A model generated the notes under the pieces. It searched no databases. It had not been told where the DNA came from and was given only the letters and a program-made list of their open reading frames with translations. DNA of 16,273 nt from Gemmatimonadota bacterium (GTDB lineage Bacteria; Gemmatimonadota; Gemmatimonadetes; Longimicrobiales; Gaopeijiaceae). A program made the translations under genes and the position numbers. Location: NCBI GenBank assembly GCA_026713345.1, contig JAPOOQ010000376.1:1-16273 (forward strand), written 5' to 3'. Positions 1 through 6,554 of the stretch are shown piece by piece (the stretch's first letter is position 1; every line of letters starts with the position of its first letter).

Positions 1-111
1 CAGGCCGGCCAGCGCCCGGTTGACGTCGCCCAGCGTCGCGGTGCCGTACACTTCCGGCTCCCGGACTCCGAGCAGATTCAGGTTGGGGCCGTGAACGACG
101 GCAATCCTCAC
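1..111 (-). CDS. aroQ: 3-dehydroquinate dehydratase type II, N-terminal part (cut by window edge)
   Basis: Only the first 37 codons are in the window. The peptide starts with a short hydrophobic strand, then HGPNLNLLGVREPEVYG, then TLGDVN. This is the signature N-terminus of type II dehydroquinases, which dehydrate 3-dehydroquinate to 3-dehydroshikimate in the cytoplasmic shikimate pathway. The tyrosine in the EVYG segment matches the family's catalytic tyrosine, and the asparagines of PNLNLLG line the active site in known members. The start is GTG at 111-109, with an AAAGGA ribosome site about 7 bases upstream. It is transcribed away from the ppiD-like gene across a roughly 400-base divergent spacer. 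Identification is firm even though the C-terminal three quarters lie outside the window. Confidence 0.93.
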   Translation of the reverse strand, partial: MRIAVVHGPNLNLLGVREPEVYGTATLGDVNRALAGL

Positions 112-503
112 GGACGATCCTTTCGCGCGGCTAGCCCGTGGACAGGACCCGCGCGGCATTCGAGCGGCGATCCATCCGCGTTTGGCCGCTCCGTCCACTC
201 GGCCACACTGTAATGTATGCTTTACGAAACGTCATGTTCTCTTTACAGTTCACGTCTTCGAGGCTGTGCTCTTCGTTCCCTCCCGGACGAATAGCGCGCT
301 GCTATTCGCCTCTCAGGGCACCCTGCCAACGCGGCGCCTCCCCGCCAAGCCGCGCCAGAAAGGTAGATTTCATTGCCCGAAGGGTCAACGGACAACGGGT
401 CTTTCGTCCCCCGGCGCGCGGTCGGACGAGAACGCACCGCCTCCGGTGATTGCGGCAGGGTATCCCGTCCACGGCCTTGAATTGTTAGCTTCCCTCTCCC
501 TGC
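112..503. other. Divergent intergenic spacer between aroQ and ppiD
   Basis: About 390 bases separate two divergent genes. The only clearly AT-richer island is at about 205-250, where promoters would be expected; one minus-strand candidate there is listed separately. The open frames crossing this spacer give arginine- and proline-rich translations with no recognisable motif, so I call no gene here. I saw no tRNA-like fold or strong inverted repeat. The last bases (about 495-510) are purine-rich and form the ppiD ribosome site. Confidence 0.6.
207..235 (-). promoter_or_regulatory. Candidate sigma-70-like promoter for aroQ
   Basis: Read on the minus strand, ATGACG (-35-like, 4 of 6 matches) and TACAGT (-10-like, 4 of 6) are separated by exactly 17 bases. 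They sit in the only AT-rich island of the spacer. The -10 ends about 96 bases before the aroQ GTG. Consensus matching by eye is weak evidence, particularly in a phylum whose promoters I cannot calibrate. Confidence 0.35.
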
Positions 504-510
504 AAGGAGG
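504..510 (+). promoter_or_regulatory. Ribosome binding site that decides the ppiD start
   Basis: A perfect AAGGAGG lies 11 bases before ATG 522. An in-frame GTG at 510 overlaps the last G of this motif, so it cannot be the initiation codon used with it. This moves the start four codons downstream of the longest open frame. Confidence 0.8.
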
Positions 511-521
511 TGAAGCCTGCC

Positions 522-2351
522 ATGATGCAGCAACTGAGGAACAGCACGAAGTGGATCATGATCCTGGTCGCCCTGGCTTTCGTGGGGCTCATGGTCTTCG
601 AATGGGGGATGGACATTTCCGGCCGCTCGGCCGGATCCGTGGGGGAGATCGGCCGCGTCAACGGGACGCCCGTCCCCTTCGACCGGTACCAACTCACGTA
701 CCGCAACATCTACGAGCAGACGGCGTCCCTTCAGGAGGACCCCATCACGAACGCCCAGAACTCGCAGCTCGAAGACGAGGCCTGGGAAGAGGTCGTGAGG
801 GCCATCCTCATCGAACAGGAGCTTGAACGCCGCGGGATCCGCGTCACCGACGAGGAGCTGAGAAGCGCGGCCCTCTTCAGTCCGCCGCCGAATCTCATGG
901 AAAACCCGACCTTCCAGACCGACGGCCAGTTCGACCTCACCCGGTACCAGGAGTGGGTTGCCGGTGCGGCTCCCGACATACTGCTTCAACTGGAGGCCCT
1001 CTACCGCGACATCATCCCGCGCGGCAAGCTGGCGCGCCAGGTCGGGTCCGGCATCCACATGTCGGACAGCGAACTGTGGGACCTGTACAAGCAGGAGAAC
1101 GAAACGGCCAGCGTGAGCTACGTCGCCTTCGAACCGCTGTCCCGCGTCGCCGACGACCAGTTCGAGATCACTCCGCGAGAGATCTCCGACTACTACCGGG
1201 AAAACCGGGAGTCCTTCTTCATCCCGGCCAGCGCCACGGTCGTGTCGGTGTCCATGAGCAAGGCTCCTACCCCGGCCGACACGGCCGCGGTGCTGGCCAG
1301 GGCCGGGGAACTGATGCAGTCGATCCTCGACGGGGAGGATTTCGCCGATGTTGCGATGCGCGAATCGACCGGGCCCACCGCCGCCGGGGGGGGGGACCTG
1401 GGAGGGGTCGCCAAGGGGGCGATGGTGCCCAGCCTCGATTCGGTCGTCTTCAGCCTCCGGCCGGGCCGTGTGTCGGAACCGGTCTCGACCTCGTTCGGCG
1501 TCCATCTGCTCGAGGTGACGGAGCGCTGGAGCCAGGACTCCGCCCAGGTGCGCCACATCGTGCTCGACATCGTTCGCACCGAGGACTCCGAGTTCGCGCT
1601 GTTCGCCATGGCGGATTCCTTGGAGGAGGTCGCGGAGTCCATGTCCCTGGCCGAGGCGGCCACCCTCCTCGGGATCGAAGCCGACACGCTGGAGCTCACC
1701 GAGACACGGCCGTTCGTCCCCGGGGCCGGTGATGTCGCGGAGGGCGGAGAGTGGATCTTCGAGCCGGAAACCTCGCTGGGAGAGGTCAGCCCGGTCTTCG
1801 AAAACCGGCTGGCATTCTATTCGCTGGAACTGGTGTCCTACGATCCGGCGCGCTACCAGACCGAAGACGAGGCGCAGTCGGCGATACGCGGGTACATCGG
1901 TGTCGACAAGCGGATCGAGGTGGCGGCCGAGGAGGCCCGTGAATTGGTGGACGAGGTGCGGTCGGGCCGCTCCCTCTCGGAGGTCGCGCTGGAGTTTGCG
2001 GTCGAACTGCGGGATACCGACCCCTTCACACGCAACGATTTCGTCCCCGGGCTCGGCCGCTTCAACGCGGCGGTCGGTGCGTCATTCGGGCTGGAGGTCG
2101 GCGAAGTGTCGGACGTGGTCGAAGCGAACCAGAACGTGTTCGTGATCGAACGCACGGCGTTGCAGCCGGCGGACAGCGTCGCCTGGATGGCGCAAATGGA
2201 TCTTCAGCGCCAACAGCAACTCCTCATCCTCCGGCAGGCCCGGCTCAACCTGTGGATCGAGGCCCTGCGGCAGTCGGCCAACGTTGTCGACCGGCGTGAG
2301 CAGGTGTTGGTCCCGGCGGACGAGCAGGAGGTAGCGGGCCCGCTCCGGTAG
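522..2351 (+). CDS. ppiD: PpiD/SurA-like membrane-anchored peptidyl-prolyl isomerase
   Basis: This is a 609-residue protein. One N-terminal transmembrane anchor (about 11-29, WIMILVALAFVGLMVF) leads into a long periplasmic part. A SurA-type N-terminal chaperone region (about 40-200) follows, with VNGTPVPFDRY at its start. Next is a parvulin-like (PpiC) domain at about 240-335, recognisable by the ILDGEDFADVAMRES helix, a GGGDLGG loop, SLRPGRVSEPV and FGVHLLEV. A helical C-terminal region (about 340-600) resembles the second, non-catalytic rotamase region of PpiD proteins. Anchor, order and length all fit PpiD, which helps newly exported proteins fold near the Sec translocon. The parvulin core is divergent, so catalytic activity is not assured. 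A run of ten G at 1386-1395 encodes the glycine loop. It is the only plus-strand gene and converges on tatA. Confidence 0.85.
   Translation: MMQQLRNSTKWIMILVALAFVGLMVFEWGMDISGRSAGSVGEIGRVNGTPVPFDRYQLTYRNIYEQTASLQEDPITNAQNSQLEDEAWEEVVRAILIEQELERRGIRVTDEELRSAALFSPPPNLMENPTFQTDGQFDLTRYQEWVAGAAPDILLQLEALYRDIIPRGKLARQVGSGIHMSDSELWDLYKQENETASVSYVAFEPLSRVADDQFEITPREISDYYRENRESFFIPASATVVSVSMSKAPTPADTAAVLARAGELMQSILDGEDFADVAMRESTGPTAAGGGDLGGVAKGAMVPSLDSVVFSLRPGRVSEPVSTSFGVHLLEVTERWSQDSAQVRHIVLDIVRTEDSEFALFAMADSLEEVAESMSLAEAATLLGIEADTLELTETRPFVPGAGDVAEGGEWIFEPETSLGEVSPVFENRLAFYSLELVSYDPARYQTEDEAQSAIRGYIGVDKRIEVAAEEARELVDEVRSGRSLSEVALEFAVELRDTDPFTRNDFVPGLGRFNAAVGASFGLEVGEVSDVVEANQNVFVIERTALQPADSVAWMAQMDLQRQQQLLILRQARLNLWIEALRQSANVVDRREQVLVPADEQEVAGPLR
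1386..1395 (+). repeat. G10 homopolymer inside ppiD
   Basis: Ten consecutive G encode Gly289-Gly291 plus the first base of Asp292, in the parvulin-domain loop. It is the longest mononucleotide run I noticed in the window. Other G or C runs, such as those in tatA and tolB, are 7 to 8 long. A slip of one base would frameshift the last half of the protein. Confidence 0.9.
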
Positions 2352-2420
2352 CAGTCCCTGGATAGTCGCCGCGTCGGGCCGCCCGAGTGCAGCGGGGACT
2401 TGTTCCGCAAGCTGCCGGGG
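2352..2420. other. Convergent gap between ppiD and tatA
   Basis: The 69 bases between the two facing stop codons hold no convincing terminator. There is only a weak 6-base pairing, AGTCCC at 2353-2358 with GGGACT near 2396-2401, enclosing a small CGGG/CCCG hairpin. No T-tract follows on either strand. Confidence 0.4.
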
Positions 2421-2675
2421 TCAGCCCGTGGTCAGCCGGCGGGGCGTGCCCTCGTCCTGCGCTTCGGGTTCCCGGGGGAGCGGCTTCTCCTGGGGGGGCG
2501 CCGCAATTTCCTTGTCGACGCGCACCGAAGATTCGACTTCGCGGATCGACGACTTGAACTCCCTGATTCCCTTGCCCAGCGAGGTACCGATCTCGGGGAG
2601 CCGCTTCGCCCCGAAGACAAGCAGCACCACCAGCAGCATCACGATCATCTCCACCGGGCCAAAATTGAATGGCAT
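2421..2675 (-). CDS. tatA: Sec-independent (twin-arginine) translocase subunit TatA
   Basis: This 84-residue protein has the TatA/B/E plan. A very short periplasmic N-terminus (MPFNFGPVE) leads to one membrane helix (about 8-21, MIVMLLVVLLVFG), the conserved FG hinge, an amphipathic helix (AKRLPEIGTSLGKGIREFKSS, about 22-42) and a charged tail. TatA oligomerises in the inner membrane to let folded proteins through once TatC has bound the signal peptide. The start is ATG at 2675, with GGAGG 10 bases upstream; an earlier in-frame start at 2723 would add an unlikely arginine-rich leader. The partner tatC lies about 7 kb away on the same strand. No separate tatB is visible, so this may be a bifunctional TatA. 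It follows the DUF4321 gene by 117 bases. Confidence 0.92.
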   Translation of the reverse strand: MPFNFGPVEMIVMLLVVLLVFGAKRLPEIGTSLGKGIREFKSSIREVESSVRVDKEIAAPPQEKPLPREPEAQDEGTPRRLTTG

Positions 2676-2792
2676 TGTCGTCTCACCTCCGTGTGCCCGA
2701 GACCGCGGCGGGACCCTCCCCATGACCGCAGGCGCGCCCCGGTATGAAGGGACAAGCTAACGCAATCCGGCGCCGGGGCAAAAGCCGGGCGG

Positions 2793-3068
2793 CTACAGCC
2801 AGGAGCGCAGGATCACCGCGACTATGATGATTCCGACCAGCGTCAGGACGTTGAGAACGAACGAAATCGGTCCCAGGGTGAAGGTCACCGCGACCAGGTC
2901 CACATAGAACGGACCGATCATCGAGGACACCGAGCTGGTCAGGAAGGAGCGGGCCGCGCTCTCGGGCAGGAAGTTCTCGGCAAGCTTCGTGAGGAGCCCT
3001 CCGAGGAACATCCCCACTGCGAGCGCGGCGAACCCGCGGGCGATTCCACGTTTCCTTAGTGGTTGCAT
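2793..3068 (-). CDS. DUF4321 family small membrane protein
   Basis: This 91-residue protein has two predicted membrane helices, at about 12-30 (FAALAVGMFLGGLLTKLA) and 69-88 (SFVLNVLTLVGIIIVAVIL). Between them is a loop containing SSVSSMIGPFYVDLVAVTFTLGP. The size, the glycine-rich first helix with GGLLTKLAE, and a middle segment ending in the LxxxTFTLGxxxxxNxLTLVG pattern match DUF4321 proteins, whose function is unknown. The start is ATG at 3068 with GAGG 8 bases before it, inside the end of the polyprenyl synthase gene. The gap to that stop codon is only 5 bases, so the two are almost certainly co-transcribed. An envelope role is plausible from the tatA neighbour but unproven. Confidence 0.75.
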   Translation of the reverse strand: MQPLRKRGIARGFAALAVGMFLGGLLTKLAENFLPESAARSFLTSSVSSMIGPFYVDLVAVTFTLGPISFVLNVLTLVGIIIVAVILRSWL

Positions 3069-3073
3069 GCCGA

Positions 3074-4078
3074 CTACCTCGACCGGTCCATCACATGGAG
3101 GACGGCGTCGCGCAGCGCGTCGAGCGCCGGCCCCGGTGTCAGCCCGCGGATCGCGGCCTCCGCCGAATGCGCGTACTCCATCGCCTTGCGGCGCGCGTAC
3201 AGCAGCCCGCCGTTCCGTCTCACGAGTTCGATTGCGTTTTCGACCTCCTCGTCACCCGGTTCCACGAGCGTGAAGAGGTGCCGGATCTGATCGGCTTCCG
3301 CCGGCGCCATTTCACGCAACGCGCCCACCAGAGGAAGCGTCACCTTTCTGCCCCGCAGGTCGAGCCCCGCCGGCTTTCCGGTCACGCTCTCGGTCCCCTC
3401 GTAGTCGAGCATGTCGTCGGTGATCTGGAAGGCCATCCCGAGCGCGTGGCCGTAGCGCCGCAGCTCGGCGCGGTGGGAGGGGCTGCCCGCCAGGGCGCCC
3501 AGCTCGCACGCGGCCGACATCAGCGAGGCCGTCTTGGCGTCGATGAGCCGGAAGTACTCGGCTTCGGAGTAGGTGACGTCGTCGTAGGCGAGAAGCTGGC
3601 GCATCTCCCCCACGCTCATCCGGTTCGCTGCCGACGCCAGCACCCGGACCGCTTCGAGGTCGCCCAGCCGGGCCAGCTCCGTCACGGCGCGGCTGTACAG
3701 GTAGTCGCCCAGAATGATGGCGATCTGGTGCGACCAGGCAGAGTTGACCGTCGGCATGCCGCGCCGGAGCACCGAGTGGTCGACCGCGTCGTCGTGGACC
3801 AGGGTTGCGATGTGCACCAGTTCGACGACAGCGGCGAGCGTCAGTGCGGAACGCGGCCTCTTCCCCTCGATGTCGCTCGAGAGAAGCACGAGCGTCGGCC
3901 GGAACAGCTTCCCGGGGACCCTCATGAGGTAGTCGTTCACCTCGTTGACCATGTTAAAGTCGGCCACCGCGATGCGGCCGAGCTCCTCCATCACCCGCTC
4001 CAGGCGTTCCCGCACCGGAGCCCTGATCGCGCGCAGGCCGACCGGAGTGCTCTGGGCGGCTGTAGTGTGGTTCGTCAT
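3074..4078 (-). CDS. Long-chain (all-trans) polyprenyl diphosphate synthase
   Basis: This 334-residue cytoplasmic enzyme condenses isopentenyl diphosphate onto an allylic diphosphate. Both metal-binding aspartate motifs are intact: DDAVD at 96-100 (first motif) and DDMLD at 221-225 (second). GKLFRP at 56-61 and GEMRQL...AKTASL at 157-187 are also diagnostic. The fifth residue before the first motif is alanine (ATLVHDD), as in IspB-type long-chain synthases; a bulky aromatic there would stop at C15-C20. The likely product is therefore a quinone side chain, such as the tail of a menaquinone. I chose ATG at 4078 (MTNHTT), where family similarity soon begins. A frame open up to 4231 would add 51 arginine-rich residues unlike the family. 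No strong ribosome site precedes 4078, so the start is less certain than the function. Confidence 0.9.
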   Translation of the reverse strand: MTNHTTAAQSTPVGLRAIRAPVRERLERVMEELGRIAVADFNMVNEVNDYLMRVPGKLFRPTLVLLSSDIEGKRPRSALTLAAVVELVHIATLVHDDAVDHSVLRRGMPTVNSAWSHQIAIILGDYLYSRAVTELARLGDLEAVRVLASAANRMSVGEMRQLLAYDDVTYSEAEYFRLIDAKTASLMSAACELGALAGSPSHRAELRRYGHALGMAFQITDDMLDYEGTESVTGKPAGLDLRGRKVTLPLVGALREMAPAEADQIRHLFTLVEPGDEEVENAIELVRRNGGLLYARRKAMEYAHSAEAAIRGLTPGPALDALRDAVLHVMDRSR

Positions 4079-4124
4079 CGGCTGTCTGTCGGCACCGGGC
4101 GCGACGCGCCACCCCGGCGCCTTC

Positions 4125-4142
4125 CCGCGACAACAATCGCGG
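4125..4142 (-). repeat. Small hairpin in the leader of the polyprenyl synthase gene
   Basis: Perfect 6-base arms CCGCGA (4125-4130) and TCGCGG (4137-4142) enclose a CAACAA loop. It lies about 47 bases upstream of the chosen start and inside the 157-base gap after ftcD. The arms are short, so it may be chance in GC-rich DNA. No T-tract follows. Confidence 0.3.
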
Positions 4143-4235
4143 AGTCTGGAGGAACGTCCACGCGGCGGACGGAAAAGGTTGCGACCACCGCGGACCAACA
4201 TGGAAAGGTAGCGACTGAGCGCCGCGATCACACGC

Positions 4236-5168
4236 TCAGCCGGCGGCGACGGTCATCCAGGCGTCCACTCTGCGGCCCAGAAGCCGCTCGTCCGACCAAT
4301 CGCGAATGCGCATCGCCCGCACGGCCGCGGGAGACGCGAGCGCATCGGGACCCAGGCCGATGACCTCGGTTCCGTTCACCCGGCCACCGAGCCGGGACAC
4401 CTCACGTTCGATGGTGGCGAACACGTCCACCGGGTCGGTCGCCGCCGGGTCCTCCAGGTTCATCGAGATCTGGGTGCGGCCCTGCGCACGCAGGTGAAAG
4501 GCGAGCGCCCTGAGCCCCCGGAATCCGCCCCCGGCCTCGCGGATTTCCGCCGCGATGCGCTTCGCCGCCTCGTAGGACAGGCCTTCCACATCGACGTTCC
4601 AGGCGAGCAGCACCGCACGCGCCCCCACGCACACCGCTCCCCCGGACGGGTGCGCGAAGCGGTGGAGGGCGGACGCGCCCCCTTCCCGGCCGGGAAGGTC
4701 AGCCCGGCCACCGTGGCCGCGCCCCTCCCGCAGGGCCTCGAAACCGCCCCGGCGCACGCTGGCCAGGGTGCGCCCGGGCGGCTTCGAGGCCCGCGCGTAG
4801 AAGTACACCGGGAGGCCCAGTGCAGCGATCCGCGCGCCGGCACGGCGCGCGGATCGCACCGCGTCCTCCATCTCCAGCCCATGGAGCGGCACAAAGGGAA
4901 GCACATCCAGGGCGCCGACCCGGGGATGCACGCCCTGGTGCCCGCGCAGGTCGATCCGCTCCAGCGCCAGCCGCGCGGCCGTCACCGCTCCGTCCTCCAC
5001 CGCACCCGGCGCTCCGATGACCGTGACCACCGACCGATGGTGATCCGGGTCCATCGTGGTGTGCAGCACCTCGCACCCGGCCCGCACGAACACGTCACGG
5101 ACGCCCTCCACGAAGCCCGGATCCCGGCCTTCGCTGAAGTTGGGGACGGTCTGCAGAACCGGGGTCAT
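4236..5168 (-). CDS. ftcD: Glutamate formimidoyltransferase (FTCD transferase part only)
   Basis: This 310-residue protein starts with the family signature VPNFSEGR (8-15). DPDHHRSVVTVIG (40-52) and GHQGVHPRVGALDVLPFVP (76-94) follow; this histidine-rich segment is where the catalytic histidine of known formiminotransferases lies. The second subdomain carries GARAVLLAWNVD and TQISMNLEDPAATDPVDVF. The enzyme moves a formimino group from N-formiminoglutamate to tetrahydrofolate, the last step of one histidine-degradation route and a source of one-carbon units. Length fits a stand-alone transferase with no cyclodeaminase domain, and no hut or cyclodeaminase gene is in the window. The start is ATG at 5168, with only a weak GGGG upstream. 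It sits 48 bases after the FN3 lipoprotein gene, probably in the same transcript. Confidence 0.9.
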   Translation of the reverse strand: MTPVLQTVPNFSEGRDPGFVEGVRDVFVRAGCEVLHTTMDPDHHRSVVTVIGAPGAVEDGAVTAARLALERIDLRGHQGVHPRVGALDVLPFVPLHGLEMEDAVRSARRAGARIAALGLPVYFYARASKPPGRTLASVRRGGFEALREGRGHGGRADLPGREGGASALHRFAHPSGGAVCVGARAVLLAWNVDVEGLSYEAAKRIAAEIREAGGGFRGLRALAFHLRAQGRTQISMNLEDPAATDPVDVFATIEREVSRLGGRVNGTEVIGLGPDALASPAAVRAMRIRDWSDERLLGRRVDAWMTVAAG

Positions 5169-5216
5169 GCCCCGCGGCTGCCCCGGCGCTGCGCCGCACT
5201 CGGTGCGACGCGGGAA

Positions 5217-6365
5217 CTATCCACGGCCTGCCAGGCCCCCACCGGCGGGGCTCATCCTCGGATTGCCCGCCTGCGTCTGATAGGCCCAGTCGAAGATCAC
5301 CAGCTCCCTGCCGTCCTGATCGAATCCCATGATGTTCGCCCGGATCGATCCGAATCGGATCTCGCCGTCGTCCCCGGGCACCCGAAACATGTAAGTGTAC
5401 CCCGCCAGGAATTCCACCTGGCTCGTGGAATACCCGCTCGTCGGCGCCAGCTCCCACGAAACGCAGTCCTCGTCGGCGCCCGGCCCGCATTTCAGGCTCG
5501 TTGTCGGGCAGACCTCCGGGTAGATCCGCACCCCCGAGGCGGGCACGACCCGGACGCCATCCATGTCCGACTCGATCCGGAAGTGCCGGTCACGCCGGTT
5601 GCCGTCCATGACCGCTTCGAGCTCCTCGGCCTCCCGGAAACGGAAACCCGATCGCTCGGGGTCGTCGCGGTGCGAATAGATCACCTCACCCGTGTAGTCG
5701 GGTCTCGGGGTGCAGGCCACGACCTGGCTCGCGTCGCTCTCGTGGCCCTGATCGTCCACCGAGGTCACGTAGTAGGTGTAGGTCAGGCCGTTCTCGGCCC
5801 GGAGGTCGATGAAGCCGGGCGAGTCCGTCTCCCCCAGAAAGAAGTCGCCGTCGGTGTCCGCAAGATAGACGCGGTACGCCGCGAAGTCCGCCTCGCCCGC
5901 CGCCGCGTTGTCCCAGTGAACGTACGCGGAGTTGTCCAGCGCCACGGAGGTCACCTCCTCCGGAACGGCCGGCGGAATCGGATCCGGAACGTGTACCTCG
6001 ACGGAGTAGGAGCTGGCCGTCTCCAGCCCCGTTTCCTCGTCGTAGGCCGAGACGTAGTACTCGTACGTCACCCGCGGCAGCACGTTCACGTCCCGGTAGA
6101 CGCAGTCCCCGTCGATGCAGCTGGTGACCTCGGCGATGAAGAAGTGCTCGCGATCGCTGGCCCTCTTCCCGTAGACCAGAAACGTCTCGCCGTTCCAGCC
6201 CGCACCGGTACGCCAGTGGATGTCGACCCCTCCGGCGTAGTAGTAGGCATCGAGGTCCCTGGGTGCGGAGGGTTCGTCCACCACCACCAGCAACTCGCTG
6301 TCACAACCGGCCAGGGCCAGGGTAGCCAACATCGCCAGCCTCAAACGTCCGATACAGTGTCTCAT
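5217..6365 (-). CDS. Fibronectin type III domain lipoprotein, function unknown
   Basis: This is a 382-residue exported protein. The N-terminus MRHCIGRLRLAMLATLALAGC is a lipoprotein signal with lipobox LAGC, giving lipidated Cys21, followed by Asp22 and Ser23. Two fibronectin III-like repeats follow (about 32-127 and 133-222). Each opens with a proline-rich lead (PSAPRDLDAYYYAGGVDIHW; PAVPEEVTSVALDNSAYVHW) and ends with a YxYYVxxxDxxG strand. A C-terminal region of about 155 residues has CPTTSLKCGPGADEDC and a final beta-rich stretch that I cannot assign. The start at 6365 was chosen because it places the signal peptide correctly; the frame is open 23 codons further. It lies after the lptD hairpin, so it probably has its own promoter. 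It could be a surface adhesion or binding protein, but nothing here fixes a ligand. Confidence 0.78.
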   Translation of the reverse strand: MRHCIGRLRLAMLATLALAGCDSELLVVVDEPSAPRDLDAYYYAGGVDIHWRTGAGWNGETFLVYGKRASDREHFFIAEVTSCIDGDCVYRDVNVLPRVTYEYYVSAYDEETGLETASSYSVEVHVPDPIPPAVPEEVTSVALDNSAYVHWDNAAAGEADFAAYRVYLADTDGDFFLGETDSPGFIDLRAENGLTYTYYVTSVDDQGHESDASQVVACTPRPDYTGEVIYSHRDDPERSGFRFREAEELEAVMDGNRRDRHFRIESDMDGVRVVPASGVRIYPEVCPTTSLKCGPGADEDCVSWELAPTSGYSTSQVEFLAGYTYMFRVPGDDGEIRFGSIRANIMGFDQDGRELVIFDWAYQTQAGNPRMSPAGGGLAGRG

Positions 6366-6463
6366 ACTCTTCTCTCGCTTCTGGATGTCCTCGTGCGGGA
6401 TTCGATGGGACTCTGCCGCACCGCCCCGGGACACAGAGGATGCACGAGGCGTACCACAAGTTC

Positions 6464-6478
6464 ATGCTGTTGCAGCAT
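6464..6478. repeat. Short inverted repeat upstream of the FN3 lipoprotein gene
   Basis: Perfect 6-base arms ATGCTG and CAGCAT with a 3-base TTG centre lie about 100 bases upstream of the lipoprotein start, between it and the lptD hairpin. It could be an operator-like site or chance. I could not find a convincing -35/-10 pair next to it. Confidence 0.25.
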
Positions 6479-6523
6479 CGGAGTTTATCGTCGGTGAGCG
6501 GCGGCGGAATGTCCCACCCGGGG

Positions 6524-6548
6524 GACGCGGCTGACTCACAGCCGCGTC
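6524..6548 (-). terminator. Hairpin immediately after lptD, probable transcription end
   Basis: Ten-base perfect arms GACGCGGCTG (6524-6533) and CAGCCGCGTC (6539-6548) enclose a 5-base loop. The stem begins 6 bases past the lptD stop codon. It is the strongest inverted repeat I found in the window. No T-run follows on the minus strand, so it is not a textbook intrinsic terminator. It may be a U-less terminator or an mRNA 3' end stabiliser. Confidence 0.7.
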
Positions 6549-6554
6549 ACGCCG

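Noticed and set aside
510..521. GTG start for ppiD four codons upstream of ATG 522
   Set aside because: The GTG overlaps the AAGGAGG ribosome site itself, so that site can only serve the downstream ATG.
2725..2765. Possible promoter for tatA (TTGCGT followed by CATACC)
   Set aside because: Spacing is only 15 bases and the -10 match is poor; not strong enough to list.
2767..2776. Palindrome CCGGCGCCGG between DUF4321 and tatA, and a nearby GCCCGGC/GCCCCGGC pair
   Set aside because: The palindrome has no loop for an RNA hairpin, and the second pair is a direct repeat, not an inverted one. GC-only palindromes of this length are expected by chance here.
4494..6497. Long plus-strand open frame (667 codons) opposite ftcD and the FN3 lipoprotein gene
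   Set aside because: It spans two real minus-strand genes and their gap, has arginine- and histidine-rich low-information sequence, and shows no family signature.
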